Shown: piece by piece, positions 29,455 through 43,700 of the stretch | How positions within the stretch are numbered: the stretch's first letter is position 1 | Layout: each line of letters starts with the position of its first letter | Assembly (NCBI GenBank): GCA_949317995.1 | Contig: OX439041.1 | Coordinates: 12,288,001-12,352,000, forward strand | DNA length: 64,000 nucleotides | From: Acholoe squamosa | Taxonomy: Eukaryota > Annelida > Polychaeta > Phyllodocida > Polynoidae | Direction: 5' to 3' | The notes under the pieces: generated by a model | The model's database searches: none | Told to the model about the DNA's origin: nothing | Seen by the model: the letters and a program-made list of their open reading frames with translations, nothing else | Translations under genes and position numbers: made by a program

Positions 29455-30603
29455 TTAGTAATACATTGGTAGCAGATAATTACAGAGAATTCCCTTATGA
29501 TGAAGCCTTTGAGAATTGTCAAAAGCCTCAATTATGTGGCTGTCTTGAAATAGTGTAGCCAAGAGGGTGGGGATTTCATCCAGGTAGACATCCACAGCAT
29601 CACCATACTTCTCCCTTTCTTTCTCTGTATCTTTATTGTTGTGACCATGAAAGGATGTTTTACCTGCTTCTTCTTGGAACTCGGCTGCAAGCTTTGCTAA
29701 GTGAGGACCTTAGTGTGGCCTAAGTATAGCAAGGAGTCCAAAGGCATCTGCTAGGAAGCCAGTCAGCAGGATGAACCTATATGTAGCCATTTGCTTCCCC
29801 AAACCTGCTAGCAGGGCCTTGCCATCTGTCCCTGCCTTTTTCACCGATGCCATGCACCCTGTGTCGAATCTGACAGGCCATCTTGTAAAAAAGGCGTGCT
29901 TGATCTTCTTGGCCTTTTCCTCATGTAGCAACTTGCTGTTTTCAAATGTCCTACATAGTTTTGGAGAAAACTTCAACCTCTTGGCAAAACTGTTGGGAAT
30001 TGTGATATACTTCTGTATCACTCGTATATCTTTAGTGGCCTTCTCTGCAGCTAAGTGTAGTCTGTGATCTATACAATGGTTTGTCACTAAGAAAGGGGCG
30101 ATCTTCTTAAACTGTGTGACCACACCAGTTTTACAACCTTACATCACTGTTGCCCCATCAGTTGTAAGTCCTACCATATTCTCTGGGCCAAGATCTTTTT
30201 CTTTCAGCAGGTTTAGAATGCAACTGACTAGGTCATCTGAGCATGTTGCCTGTAGCTCTCTGACACCGAGAAAGTGAGTCACAGGAACCCCTTCCTTCAA
30301 ATACGTTACGTAGACAACTAAAACACTGCAATTGTAGACATCAGTTGCCTCATCTGCCTCAATAGAGAAATAACCTTTGGTAAATACATTAGTCTTACAT
30401 GTAAATAAATGCTGTTCTGTGTTATGTTGTAGCCATGTGAAGTCTTTGAACCAAAGAGGCATAATAGTCCTTTGAGATCCACTTGACATTTTCTTCTGTG
30501 TGGGTTTCACTTTCTTGGGAGAGGGTGGTGCATCTTTGATTCTGCCAGTCTCAGTCTGACTAGATTGCACAAAATAAGACTTCATACTAGGTATCTTTGA
30601 CAT
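29455..30603 (-). pseudogene. Broken hAT-family transposase-like gene
   Basis: One frame of 383 codons from ATG (30603) to TAA (29455-29457) carries in-frame TAA stops at 30139-30141 and 29710-29712. Readable motifs include FSIEADEATDVYN, GLTTDGATVM and TNHCIDHRLHLAAEKATKDI, typical of the RNase H-like core of hAT-derived proteins of the ZMYM/ZNF862/KIAA1586 type. The N-terminal zinc finger and C-terminal dimerisation part are missing or unreadable. No frameshift is needed to read across the stops, so decay is fairly recent. It sits inside the inverted ends 28782-31378. Confidence 0.8.
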
Positions 30604-31264
30604 CTTGCTGGAAAAGCACTATAAAACTAGATTCCGGAGAAATAAAGTCCTGTCCCTCCAGCTCTGTCTGTAGTAGGTGATACTCTGAACATAGAGTAGA
30701 CTGAGGCTAGCTCTTCTACGTTACTATGACCTAAGTCCCTAAGGTCAGCTCTATGTACTGATCAGCTCATTGCTTCATTCCCTGAACCAGTCGCCTATCG
30801 GGTCATTTTGGTGCTATTTGACTGACCCCAGTCTAAGATTAAATACTTCCAAATGATAACATGACGTTTTTAGATATGGCAGCTATCATAACTTGTAACT
30901 ATTATTCACTCTAACCCATGCTTGAAGTGATGTACCTTCAAAAGGCCCCTTTAATGAAATCTGTATTCTGTCCATGCAGTGTGTCTAATTATACATTTTA
31001 AGATTCAATTCTCAAAGGCCTATGCAAGTCTACATGTTACAAGTATAGGCCCACACTGACATGTATGTTATCAGGTTCAGGTTCATTTATCAACTGACCC
31101 CTAATGGCAATAACAGAACCGAGGGTGTGAGGAGTAGGGTGGTGGAGGAGGCTGTGTGAAGACAGAGACAGGGGCCATCTGGTCTCTGGTGACAGTATTA
31201 AAGGACGGCATATATGTAGACTGAACTAGCTTTCCAGGCACTGGGTTTTACTGCAGAACACAGT

Positions 31265-31270
31265 TTTATT
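31265..31270 (-). terminator. Candidate polyadenylation signal of the astrin-like gene
   Basis: AATAAA on the minus strand lies about 300 bp after the stop codon. It lies inside the right end of the hAT-like element, so the transposon may supply the signal. Confidence 0.4.
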
Positions 31271-31564
31271 TCTTTCGCCAGCCATAGATAACCAAGTGAA
31301 AATGTTGGTTAAAGTCTTACTCTTTTTTCGCCACTAGGACATTTTTATCGCCACAGGCGAATGGCTAGCGCGAGCCTAGATCTGTACCAATTTATATTTG
31401 GCAGACATGCAGCCATACAAATAACTAAAAGGCACAGCATTGGTGCATCATGCCACCTTTTCGTGAGTATGTCAACACAAAACGGTCGCATGAATTCAGC
31501 CCTGGCGACCAAATGGCATTAGCATACTGTCTGCCTTTAAAAGTTTTAGCAACAAGATTTCCAT

Positions 31565-31702
31565 CTATGAAGTTTGGGTGAGCACATCTGGGTTGTATTC
31601 TAAGAGCGTTGTTGTATTTTCCGTTGCAAACATCCCCAAGCGGTGTAGCCGATTCGCTTCTCTCCACGACTTGCGGATCTCCGACTCATGAATACATAGC
31701 AC
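31565..31702 (-). CDS. SPAG5: Astrin-like gene, last exon 17 (aa 1028-1072, stop)
   Basis: Acceptor TTTACTTTCAG. 45 codons and TAG. The helical start (ESEIRKSWREANRLHRLG) is followed by a short non-helical tail. Confidence 0.8.
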   Translation of the reverse strand: MLCIHESEIRKSWREANRLHRLGMFATENTTTLLEYNPDVLTQTS

Positions 31703-34700
31703 CTGAAAGTAAAGAGAAAATACCTTTGAACCGCTATTAATCATTAATACCAAATTGACTTTCATTTTCATTAAATCTCTTCTCACATAATTCTAGAGTT
31801 CACAATATTCATGTAAAATAGATACAAGGTGCTGCTTATATAGGAGGATTCATTTACCTCGCGTACAGTCTCGACAATCTGTTCCAGATTCTTCAGCTCC
31901 TGTTCAGCAGTCTTCCAGTTGTAGTTCAACTTGATTTTCTGCAAAGCATGATTTCATCAAGTGTAACACATATGATGTAACTTCTCTTATATTTGCAGAG
32001 ATGTCAGTCGGATATTGGCGAAACTCTGAAAATTATTTTGGGGCACTTCAAAAGGGGGTTATACCCTAATCAGAGTGACAAATCCCTTAAAAATAATCAC
32101 TTAGGGTTGGGTGTATCTTTAAGAAATATCAGAATTATAAAATATTTATTTTAATTTTCTTTTTATTATTTATGTAGTAAAATATCACCTTTGAACCTGT
32201 GAAATCTGATGTATTTGCTAAACGCACTTTCAACATTTACCATAATCTGCCATAATTTATACCCGAATATGAGGCCTACTGCGCCCTATAAAAACTCTCC
32301 AAAGAGCGAGTGCGCCTTTTACTAATCTAGGCGGTGTAAAATTACATAAGACTAGTATTAAATTGTTCAAAATCAAGCCCCAGTTGCACCTTATATCATC
32401 TCCTTCAACTAAGTGTGTGCCTTACACATGGAAAGATATAGTGCTTTTATTCTAATCAATGGATCTTCAAACTTGTGAAACCTATCGGTAATTTGACCCC
32501 AATAAGCTGCTCAGTTCATCACAGAAACGTTTATATATTTTGCAATTCTAAATAAAATTTAGGACATTTTAGGTGAGAGTGTATTTAATATGAAATATAC
32601 AGGCACCCACCTGATTCTTAAACCTCTCGATTGTTGCTGTTTGGGTTTCAATTGTTTCTTGGAGGCGAGGTACCTGGGGGAGAGGAGAAAGGATATTCAA
32701 TGTTCATTAAGATATTCTCATAGAAATGTCATTAAAACACCAACAACAATGAAAACAGCTCAACCATTTACCAGTCATGTGAACCCCTCACTCAGACATG
32801 GCTTTTTTGTCAGCATGATGCACGCACAAATGCAGTACTACAAATATGGAGTCGACTCTCCAGTATTGTCTTGGTGGATCATGCCAACTCTCTGCGAGTT
32901 ACATTCCAACCCCCCATAGGTATACCATGGTGCAAAGGAAAAGGAGTCCAAAGCTGTTATTTTCCTAGTTTTTGTCCACCAGAATGTGGCACTCTAATGA
33001 ATGAAAAATTTATACAGATATATTATCTTATTGATTCATACCTCAGCGCGGAGTGTGACAGCGTCCTTGACACGGTCGGTGAGTTCGTCTACCACACCAA
33101 ACAGTGCCTCCAGGGTCTGTGTCAGGTCATGTATCTGTGTGTGTAAGGGTGGTGCCTCCAGACTCTCCGCCTCTTCACGTGCTGCGGCTTCCTCCAGGTC
33201 CTCAATAGTGGGTAGAGGCAGGGTCGGGGAATTGACGCCGCTAACGGCTCGGAGGACTGAGGTGATGAACGACTTACGACCACCCCGTTTGGATTTCTCT
33301 GCTGCTGCTGCTACAGGATGGATTTCACTTCTACGGCAGGATATGGCACCTGACTGTGGTGCCTAGAATCGGAGAAGTGAATTATTCAATGATCAGGCAT
33401 GGGAATGGGTTTTACAGAAATTTTTGAGATGGTGCCTCAATCCAATCTATGGGAGGATAGCTTTCTAAAGTCATCCTCCTCCCCCCATATTGATGTTGAA
33501 AAAGACTCTCAGTGGATTTGTGCAAATTACAAGAACCCCTAATGCCATTCATCTTTCAAATTTCCGGAAATCCCATGCCTGAATGATTGATATTAATGCT
33601 ATCATGGATTTAAAACTGTCCTATTTGAAAAAAAAAAAAAAAAAAAAAGATTGAATGTCTGTTCCCTGACCTCTTGAAACCATGACAGTATAACTTTTAG
33701 ATCCCTGCTCTCTCTGCACACTTATTGAGTGGTTTTAGTGGTCAGTCTTATGCCCAATGCTAGATAGCGTACCTGTTCTGTGTCCGGAGTGCATTGTAAT
33801 TTACAGAAGTTGATCCTGTTACGTAGAAGAGACACCTTTTCTATGAGAGCGTCGAAGGCGCTGACGGTGGCCGTGTTTTCTGATTCCTGGTGTTCTAAGA
33901 CCATGTGGTGCTGTGCACGCGTGGCCTCCAGCTCATCTGCTGCTAACACTGTCTGCTCTCTGTGTGATAAACAACAGAGTTAACCCTTTAACAGCAGCTA
34001 ACGCAGGAGTGCATCATGTCAATTGGTTGGCATGATGCACCAATGAAGTGCTAGTGAGTCTGCTCACCAGCACATCATTGGAGCACCAGGCTGTGATCAA
34101 CTTGAGATAAAAGGCACAGCCAGCTTATAGGGATTAGGCAGGTTTTTAGATTTTAGATCAATGAGGGTTATTTCCCCCTGTACATTCAGGACAAAATCAT
34201 ACTGGTACGATTAATGCAGGGATGAAAGTCAGAGAGCATGAAAATCCCTGAAATGGTCCAATATTTGCCTCAAAAACCTGGGTTTCTATATGAATGTATA
34301 GGGCCCTGGAACGTCAAAATCCCTGAAATCAGGGAATTCCCTGAAGACTTTCATCCCTGTTAATGACACCTGTTATCACTGCTTATCTCACTACGGTAGT
34401 ATGAGATCAAGAATTGACATCATTGGTGCATCATGACGACCAACGGGCATGATGCACTCATCAGTAGCCCTTAACCCCTTAAACTTTTAAGGGCTGCTAG
34501 TAAGTCGTCATGATGCATGAATGCAGCCCTGGCAAGCAACTCGCCAGGGCTGCATTCATGCATCATGCCTACAGTCCCAGAGGGTCGGCATGATGTTGAG
34601 TGAATGAGTGAGTAATATATTTTTTACGCCATTTCGACAGCTAAGGTCATATTCATGGTGAGAACTACATTACGCAATTTCACAGAGGAATGTGTTGGTT

Positions 34701-37700
34701 CCCGTGCATATGTGCACCACACAAATCCGAGGGGATAGAAGAGGAGAAATAGACCCTTTTAAGTGGGCTAGGGAAGCCTGCAGCATGATGCTTCAATGAA
34801 ATGCTGTTGATGCATCATGCACTCCTTAGAAGTGCGAACCTTAAAAGGTTAAGATTGGGGTAAAAGGGTTTCTTACTTTAACTTGGTGTTTTCCTCCACT
34901 AACTCAGCGATATGTTGTTGACTAGTTGCGTCCTCTGCACGATGGACAGCGTGTTCAGCCGTCAGGAACTGTGAAATAAACTCAGATTAAGTTTTACGCC
35001 TGAGGCATTACTGTCCATTTTCACTGATTCCTTCGATGACCGAAGACTCTAAAGGCCATTAAGGGGCCTTCCACAATTCACGTGATGCAAAATTTGACCA
35101 TTTTTGACCCCCCCTCGTCATGTCCCCCCCCGGCAATTTTGCAATGCTGAGGGTATACGGAAAATTAATGCGGAACAGAGCTGCTAGGGAACCCCCATTC
35201 AAAAGTGGAGTGAAAATTTCTAGACGTCGGATCACATTGAAATCATGTTTTTCTTGATTTTTTTTTTATCCAGAATAATAAAATTGATCCTTATCTTGGC
35301 TGATCACATCTTTTTAGATGTGATCACATCGTATTTGATGTGCAATTATCACATTTGTACACATTTCCCAACCAAAACGTCTCCAAAAGGGCACTGGCGG
35401 CCATCTCGACGTCTATTTGACGTATAGTTTTACTATGGCAAAGCTACCCCTCTACTCCACTTTTGCCAATGGGTTCACGTCAGTCTCGAAATGCCCACCA
35501 TGGAGAGACGATACTCAAGTCTATGCCTGACCCCCCCTCCAGCATGACGTCATTTCTGGATGGCCCCTGATACATTAATGCACCATGCCCATTGGTTGTT
35601 ATGATGTATGAATGCAGCCCTGGCGAGACATTCACCAGGACCGAAGTAATGCATAATGTCAACCCTATGGCGTTGATACACTCCCGAATGCAAGGGTCGG
35701 CATGATGCTCAAACGAAGTGCTCATTGGTGCATCATGACGACCATTAGGGATGATGCACTCCAGCGCTAGCAGTCGTTAAAGGGTTAGTACATGTGTATA
35801 TTTTAAACATCAATCACCAAGTCAACTTGCACAAAATCCATAAAACTGGACAAACTAGAAAAGAAAAAAGCAACCAAAAACCATTGATATACTTCGATCT
35901 CCATTTCCATGTCTTGTTTCTGTTTGCAGAAATCTCCCTTAATGACCTACAAAATACATGTGTGGTACAATTAGTCCATGTTTGAGATTCACACTTCATT
36001 GGAGCATCATGCCGACCCCACAGGGTTGATGTATATATACTCCTGGAGGCTGGTCATGATGCTCCAATGAAGTCGGTGCATCATGACGACCAATGGGCAT
36101 GATGTATTATGCCATGGCTAATATCGACAACACTATAGATTAGTTCTACTTACGCCGTATTCAATGGGGGGATGGAATACGATCCTCGCATATTCGGTGG
36201 CGCCATTTTAAAATTTATACAGAGCTAATTAGTTTCGTATTTAGGTATGGTTCTTACAAGTTTTACGAAAAAAGAATGATTGAACTAGTTTAAATAATAT
36301 TATGTTATGACTTGTTTAAGGTATATCTAAGAAAGTGACCTGTTAAATATAGGACAGCATTTTGCAATGCAAATAACTCGAACTTTTAGGCCCCTTCTGA
36401 TACTAACATCATGTTTTCTCCGAGCATTATCACTGTCAATGGTTAAGCCTATGGAGAATGCATCCATTATCGCTCGTATGTTTCATTGGCGAATAACTCC
36501 TCTCTTTTGGCGAGTTAAGCATTGCAAAAAAGCAGCAGGTCTTGAATAAGGATCCATATTAACCAAACAAATGCATGAGACAGTGTAATTCTCCTCCATT
36601 TTGTTATAATCCAGCAGTTTCGATGGCACTGTGAGTCGATCGTCTCGCTGTCCGACATTTTGGATTTTGATGTTCTGTGCGCATGTACAACCCCTCCTTG
36701 CCGGAAGTAGCATTTTCGACGGAGAAATGATATATTCTATCGATTTAACTTGAAACTAATGGCTTTTTTAATATAATCCATACATCTTTGGCAATATCAA
36801 TCGAATTGAGTCGAAAATATCCTATCTTTTTACTGTTATAGCCCCACAAGTCGATCGTCTCGCTGTCCGCCATTTTGCATTTTGGTTCTATCTGCGCATG
36901 CCCGACCCAATATCCATCTGGATTTGGGTCAATTTGCACCACCACGGCTTTGTGATGCAAATTAACGACAGGGCGAACACGTAATTTTTTTTATCTTTTT
37001 AATAAAACATATCGATTCAAATGATATCCTTTTGCCATTCTTTATCATATTTCTATATTAAAACACTGAATAATTGGAAAAAAAAATTAATAATGACCAC
37101 TTTTATGACAATAGAGACACGCGCGCAGATCGAATGACGGCAAATTCATCAACATTCATCAATTATTTGCACCAATCCGGACCAAAAATGCGGGAAAATT
37201 TAGTTTTTTGCACCACCTATAGGATTTAACATAGGGCTAAAAGCGTCTTAGTTTTTCTCACTGTTACCGTAATCTCCCGCGCATAAGACGCATTGCGCGT
37301 ATAAGACGCACCCCAAACTCAGCACATGCATTTTCGCGTATAAGACGCACATTTTAATGCTGATATTTGTAAGATTAGTACTGTTCTATAGTAAAATTAC
37401 CCCTCGTATAAGACGCACCCTGAACTTCAGAAAATCCTATAAGACTCCCCTGCATTTTGTTTGGCGTAGAGGACGCGTCTTATACGCGGGAGTTTACGGT
37501 AGTAGGCACTGAATAGGTCTGTTTTTACCTTGACTCTTGTAACTCTTTTGAGTTAAAAAAGAAAATATTGCCCTGCACAAGGAACATTTAATTCGAAACT
37601 AAAAGCAGCGGCTAGCTCCGTATCATGTGACCTACTTCGTCGAGCAAGGTATCATGCCAGATCAAACAAAACCGAGACGCATTGAAAATAAGTAAATATG

Positions 37701-40700
37701 GTTGCGTTTCTTTATTTTAAAGCAAGTTTACCCCCTAGAGCCATGGCATAAATGCAAATGGGGTCGTTACGAGAAGCGCTGAGCTCTCAGACGGAGAGTT
37801 CAGCGATGAATATGATGCCAAATTATTCACTGGTCATGAACATTTGCTTATTTATTGCATCAGCGGCCCTTTAAGGGTTAATGTACTATAAAACTCTACA
37901 GATAAACTAAGGCTGACTTAGATCTGGAGACATCCAGCCCTGTATTGGGTCTTCCTGAACCCCTGGTCCACCTTTTGGCTTTGACAAATTCGGATCCAGC
38001 TTATAAATACAAAACTGGATTCTTCAGTCATTTTTTTTTCATCAGGTTGGAAGGGATTTACATAAGAGATATGTCCACAAATACTGGAGAATATAAAACC
38101 CTGTTGTAGAAACTAAGAATTTGGTGTAGACATTATACCTTGTGTTCTGCCTGGAGTGCCTCCAGGTCACGCTCCAGTTGTTCTGCACGTCGTGCCCCAG
38201 TGCGCAGCATGTTGAGACTGACTCGCTGCTGGTCGCACGTCTTCATGTACTGGTTCCTCTCCTGGGTCAGCTTGGACATGGCCTCCGTCTGAGAGCTCAG
38301 CGCTTCTCGTAACGACCCCAGTTCTTTGGTTAGAGTAGCGACCTCTGCCGTCCTTGCACGGAGCCTAGATGTAGGGAAACAGAGCTGATGGTGAATTTAT
38401 CATACTATGTGTACCTCGGATTAAACAAGATTTTGAGGCCTCCTGCGCCTCATAGAATCAGCACAAGGTAGGGTGGCCGGACGATTTTCAAAAAAAATGA
38501 TATTACAGACTAAAGTTCTATATCCAGAAATGTCAGTTCGATATTTGGCGAAACCATGAAAATTATTTTCGGGCACTTCAAAAGGGGGGTTATACCCTAA
38601 TCAGAGTGACTAATACCTTCATAATTATTCACTTAGGGTTGGGTGGATCTTTAAGAAATATCAGAATTATAAAATATTCATTTAAACTTTTTATTTTTTT
38701 TTTATTATTTCTGTAGTAAAATATCACCTTTGGACCTCTGAAATCAGAGAAAATCTGATCCCCTCATAGCCTTGATATTCGCATTTGGTATGTAGGGGTT
38801 GTTGCCATGATACTGCAATTACAGAACAGGCTACAACTGATTCTATATACCTCACCTCCCTAATATATCTGCCAGTTTTCGTATCATACATTGCTTTCCA
38901 TTCTCTCTTCAATGAGAAGTTAATGACTCAGTGCTGCCCCCTGTTATTATATATGGGCTTATATGTCCTCATTTCTAGTTGTTACTATACTCCTATGGCC
39001 ATTGTATGAACTAATATGGCTCTGGAAACCCTAAATCCGTTTTTTCCCATGTTATAATTGTTCTAATGACCCTCAACCTTAAAAGGGCTCTTTTCAAGCA
39101 GGTTTTTGGGACAAAAATAATTTTTTTCAGGTGATTATAAAATAAAATTGAAAGACGTGCATTGGCACAGAGGGCTCAGGGTGACTTTTCCCGCGTTTTT
39201 TGAAAGGCTTCCAAAGCATCTCACTTTTAGATGCTGTTTTCGAATCAAATAGAAACAAAGAGAGAAAAGTCCAGCCCGGAGGTAAACCTATGGAGGACTG
39301 GATTGGAGAAGATATTTTTATGAAATGACTTTTTTCTTTATTTAATTTTGTATGAACTCATGGATGGATTTTTGAATTTTTTTCTTTACTGTAACTAAAG
39401 ACTGATATATGGACTACTCATGTATGGTGATTTTATTTGTTTTCATGCTTTGTTTCTTGTAGACAATTGATATTGATAATTGTATAACTGACTTTTTTCC
39501 AATGCCACCACCTACCCGGCGGTAAAGACTCAGGGTGGTCCCTGAGCCAATAAGGTTATAGAAAAGTGGTGATTACTATAGAGTCAGATAAAGGAGGGGG
39601 AATCAGCCTGACCCTCCGGCCACCCTACACAAAGTCAGGCTGCGTCATATAGGCGCATAGAACAGAATTAAAAGGCCTAAAACAAATTTTAAAGTGCTAT
39701 TTCTGATGCATTATTCAGGGATGTAAGTCAGGAATGGGCGAAAATCAGGAAACCATACGTTTATTTGATATAAAAGCCATCTGCCCCCCCCCCAAAAAAA
39801 AACAAACAGCCCTCCTTACCACTCGTACAAGGAAAATAAATGTCATTCAAATATCTCAGAAATCAGGAAATCCTAAATCCTAAAGACATATTTATTTCAG
39901 GGTGAATTTTTTTCTACTTAAGCCAAGCTATTCATGTTACATATCAGTAAGCAGTACTCACCCCTCAGACGATGAGGTCACCTCATTCTTTTTAAGATCC
40001 AGAGTTGCCCGAATACTTTCCAACTCGACAAAGTGAATCTTCTCCCTTTCAAGTGACTTTGCGATCTCTTCCCTCAGCTACAAGAGGTGTTCAGATGTCA
40101 GCCAAGTTAAACTGAATCATATACAGATTCCTTTTCATTATTTTTTTATATTACGTTATTTTGCTAGGATATATGGTGCATTTCAAAAAATAAGTTTGTA
40201 ATACTGACGCTCAGTATTAGAAGTGACAAAGCAAATAAAAATATCTCTGAAATGCTTGAATGAAAGCCCCTAAATATATCGTTTGCACAGGAATGTATAA
40301 ATCTTGATTTACAATTCTAATGCCACCTTTACCTTGTTAGCCTCGTCCTCTCGGTCCTTAATCTGCTCTTTGAGCTGCTCCGTCTCGGCCTCTAATGATG
40401 TTACCTTGAGTCGCTGAGCCGCAGCCTGCTCCTCTATCTCTTGGTGCTGTGTGAACAAAGGACAAAGTGTTAAAGTTTCAACTCTTACACACCATTGTCA
40501 AAAGCAACTGTTTTATTCTACCTGTTACTGTACAAGGCAGTCATTAGGTAATTCTATTTTGGGAATCGACATTGGCTTTTAACGATTGCTGAAAGTATAT
40601 TTCAGAAATCCATCGATCCCCAGCCTATGAGGTTTGCTTATGGCCCTACCTAGCAATACAGGGCCGACCGTAACTTCTCCATTTTTGAAGAAAATATAGG

Positions 40701-43700
40701 TTTTTGGCTAAGCTTTTAGTGAATTTAGGCTTTCCCGAGTCATTGTGACCTGCCCCAGAGTCATCTCGACTGTTTTTTTGGCCAAACTGGATGGAGGTTC
40801 TCAGCCCCAGTTGTTCGTCCACATGACGTCCACCCGGGGTCCCTTAGATGTCTGCACACAGCCACACTGGGCTATACTCGGTGCGCAAGGATGCTCTCAT
40901 CATTGAACCTTTGTATTCATTTAGCATTTAACATATTCTTACATATATAGCCTTGTCACCGGTACCCAAAGACCCCCCCACCCCTTAAGCAGTGATGTAA
41001 TTGTCGGACTTTCCCTATGGTAGGCGGGGGTGGAATGCTCAATTGATGCAATATACCCTAAAGCTTGAGTAGTGATTGTCATGATTTAAATTTTTTTCCC
41101 CGACAAGACAAATAAATCAGTCGTTATTGGTTTGAGGTTCTCAGCCCCGGTTTTTCGTCCACATGACGTCCACCCGGGGTCCCTTAGATGTCTGCACACA
41201 GCCACACTAGGCTGTACTCGGTGCGCAAGGATGCTCTCATCATCGAACCTTTGTATTTTTGAGCTGGGATTTTGGCCGACCAGAGGTAAAAAAAAAGAAA
41301 AAGATTTTGACACAAAAAAATTCCAGCGCCCAGAGGCAGGAAAAAAAAATCCACATATAATGCCCCCCAAAAAAAATCACTTTTCGGGCAATCAAAGTCA
41401 CCTTTTGGCAATCAAATATAATTTTCTAAGGAAATTTAGGAAAGTTGGCCATTTGCCCATAACCAAGGACTTTTTAATTTTTTTCCCCGCAAGAATGTTG
41501 AAAAATCCCAGCGGCAAAAGGTGCACAAGGATGCCCTCATCATTGAACCTTTGAATAAAACCTGTAACGACTGCAGGGATGCTTTCATCACAACTGAACC
41601 TATATATTGACTGCACAACACTTCATTAACTTACTGAAAAACCCTGGTCATAAGCCGATTTTATTTTCCGATTTTAGACTAAAACCAGCTTCTAACCAAC
41701 TTATGTCAGTTTTTTTTTTTTTTAAATTATAATAGAATATAGAGAAAACTGAAAAAATTAGGCCCCAAAATCGACTTATAACATTTTCCCCAAATCCTAC
41801 CCCCGCCTTATGGATGGGGTTGTACAGTAATTCATTTATTCAATTAATACAAACCCTCCCCCCAAACAAGAATACCTTTGAACCAAGATGCATTGCAGTT
41901 GTTTCATATTGAAAACACCTATTTTTAGAGAAGACATATCCAACAAGGGGTCAATGTTTAGGAGATTATGTTAAGGATTCAATTGAAAATTTAGGATCTA
42001 AGATCTATGATCAAGAGGCCCGTGTTAAGGATGCAATTGAGAGGATTGAATTTAGGATCTGTCATCTATGATCAAGATATTAGGATTTCATATTTAAATT
42101 TGACGATCAATTCTGAGTTTAATATCAATTCTAAAAGCAGTTAAATTGCAGTGCGTTTCCCGGATTAGAAATTTATCCCATATTTTCGGCAAAGTAAACA
42201 CAGCAAAGCTGTAATGCCGTGCATATTCATATCATGTTCTAAGAAGTATAGAATTGATTTACAACATTTTTAATATGATCTTAGATCAAAATTTTCAGAA
42301 CAAATATTATTTTAATACGGAATATAAAAGCCCTTCATATGTTGTGTGTTTTGCAATTTATTAATCTATAACATACTTTCAGGAAAGTAAACACAGCAAT
42401 GCTGTAATGCCGTGCATATTCCTATTATGATCCAAGGAAAAAAGATCATTATATATGAACTCTATGGCCTTTGGAATGGACCTATACTTAAATATATGCT
42501 CTGATTGTGGTGCTTCCTCACTCTCCATGTAAAATCCTGTCCCATTGCTATAGTATGGAGTAAACCTATGCCTGGATTAAAATATGCAAATAAGGAATGT
42601 GTGTGAGGGTTGGGAGTAGTGTGGTGGTGGTATTGGTGGTGGTGGTGTCACAATGGTCACTAACATCCATCTGATAACTTTTGAAGATCAAAATTGACCA
42701 CATATGACCTGGATCCCTGTGATTCCTGAAACCAAGATGGCCGACACACAAGGAAAACAAAAGAATTAGGTAGTTGAGGTGTCCCAATGGTCACTAACAT
42801 CCATCTGATAACTTTTGAAGATCAAAATTGACCACATATGACCTGGATCCCTGTGTTTCCTAAAACCAAGATGGCCGACACACATGGAAAACAATAAAAT
42901 TGGGTAGTTGAGGTGTCCAAATGGTCACTAACATCCATCTGATATCTTTTGAAGATCAAAATTGACCACATATGACCTGGACCCCTGTGTTTCGGAAAAC
43001 CAAGATGGACGACACATATGGAAAACAATAGAATTAGGTAGTTGAGGTAACCCAATGACTACTAACATCCACCTCATAACTTTGAAAGATCAAAATTGAC
43101 CATATTTGAGCTGGATCCCTGTGTTTCCTAAAACCAAGATGGCAGACACACAAGGAAAACAATAGAATTAGGTAGTCGAGGTGTCCCAATGGCCACTAAC
43201 ATCCATCTGATATATTTTGAAGATTAAAATTGACCACATATGACCTAGATCCCTGTGTTTCCTAAAACCAAGATGGCCGACACACATGGAAAACAATAAA
43301 ATTGGGTAGTTGAGGTCTTCCAATGGTCACTAACATCCATCTGATAATTTTTGAAGATCAAAGTTGACCATATATGGCCTGGATCCCTGTGTTTTCTAAA
43401 ACAAAGATGGCTGACACATATTGAAAAAAATAGAATTAGGTAGTTGAGGTCTTTCAATGGTCACTAACATCCATCTGATAACTTTTGAAGATCAAAATTG
43501 ACCACATATGACCTGGACCCCTGTGTTTCGGAAAACCAAGATGGACGACACATATGGAAAACAATAGAATTAGGTAGTTGAGGTAACCCAATGACTACTA
43601 ACATCCACCTCATAACTTTGAAAGATCAAAATTGACCATATTTGAGCTGGATCCCTGTGTTTCCTAAAACCAAGATGGCAGACACACAAGGAAAACAATA

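Larger units (their letters stand above)
28782..31378 (-). mobile_element. hAT-like DNA transposon remnant
   Basis: Inverted ends TAGGCTCGCGCTAG (28782-28795) and CTAGCGCGAGCCTA (31365-31378), with GGCGA motifs near both, enclose 2.6 kb containing a broken hAT-type transposase. No clear 8-bp target duplication remains. Confidence 0.65.
34005..34860. repeat. Intron region rich in GCATCATGCC-type motifs
   Basis: Many copies in both orientations of TGCATCATGCC/GGCATGATGCA with TTAACCCTTTA-like spacers. The same motif forms the 38-bp arrays of the satellite cassettes. It includes a perfect 25-bp inverted repeat (34509-34533 and 34543-34567) with a 9-nt loop. Confidence 0.7.

Noticed and set aside
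29771..30067. 98-codon plus-strand frame
   Set aside because: Antisense to the hAT transposase pseudogene, whose minus-strand motifs are clearly recognisable.
36367..36960. Short coding-like frames in intron 11 (for example 36,483-36,713 and 36,745-36,960)
   Set aside because: No splice context, no domain, and they contain a short direct repeat. I treat them as chance.
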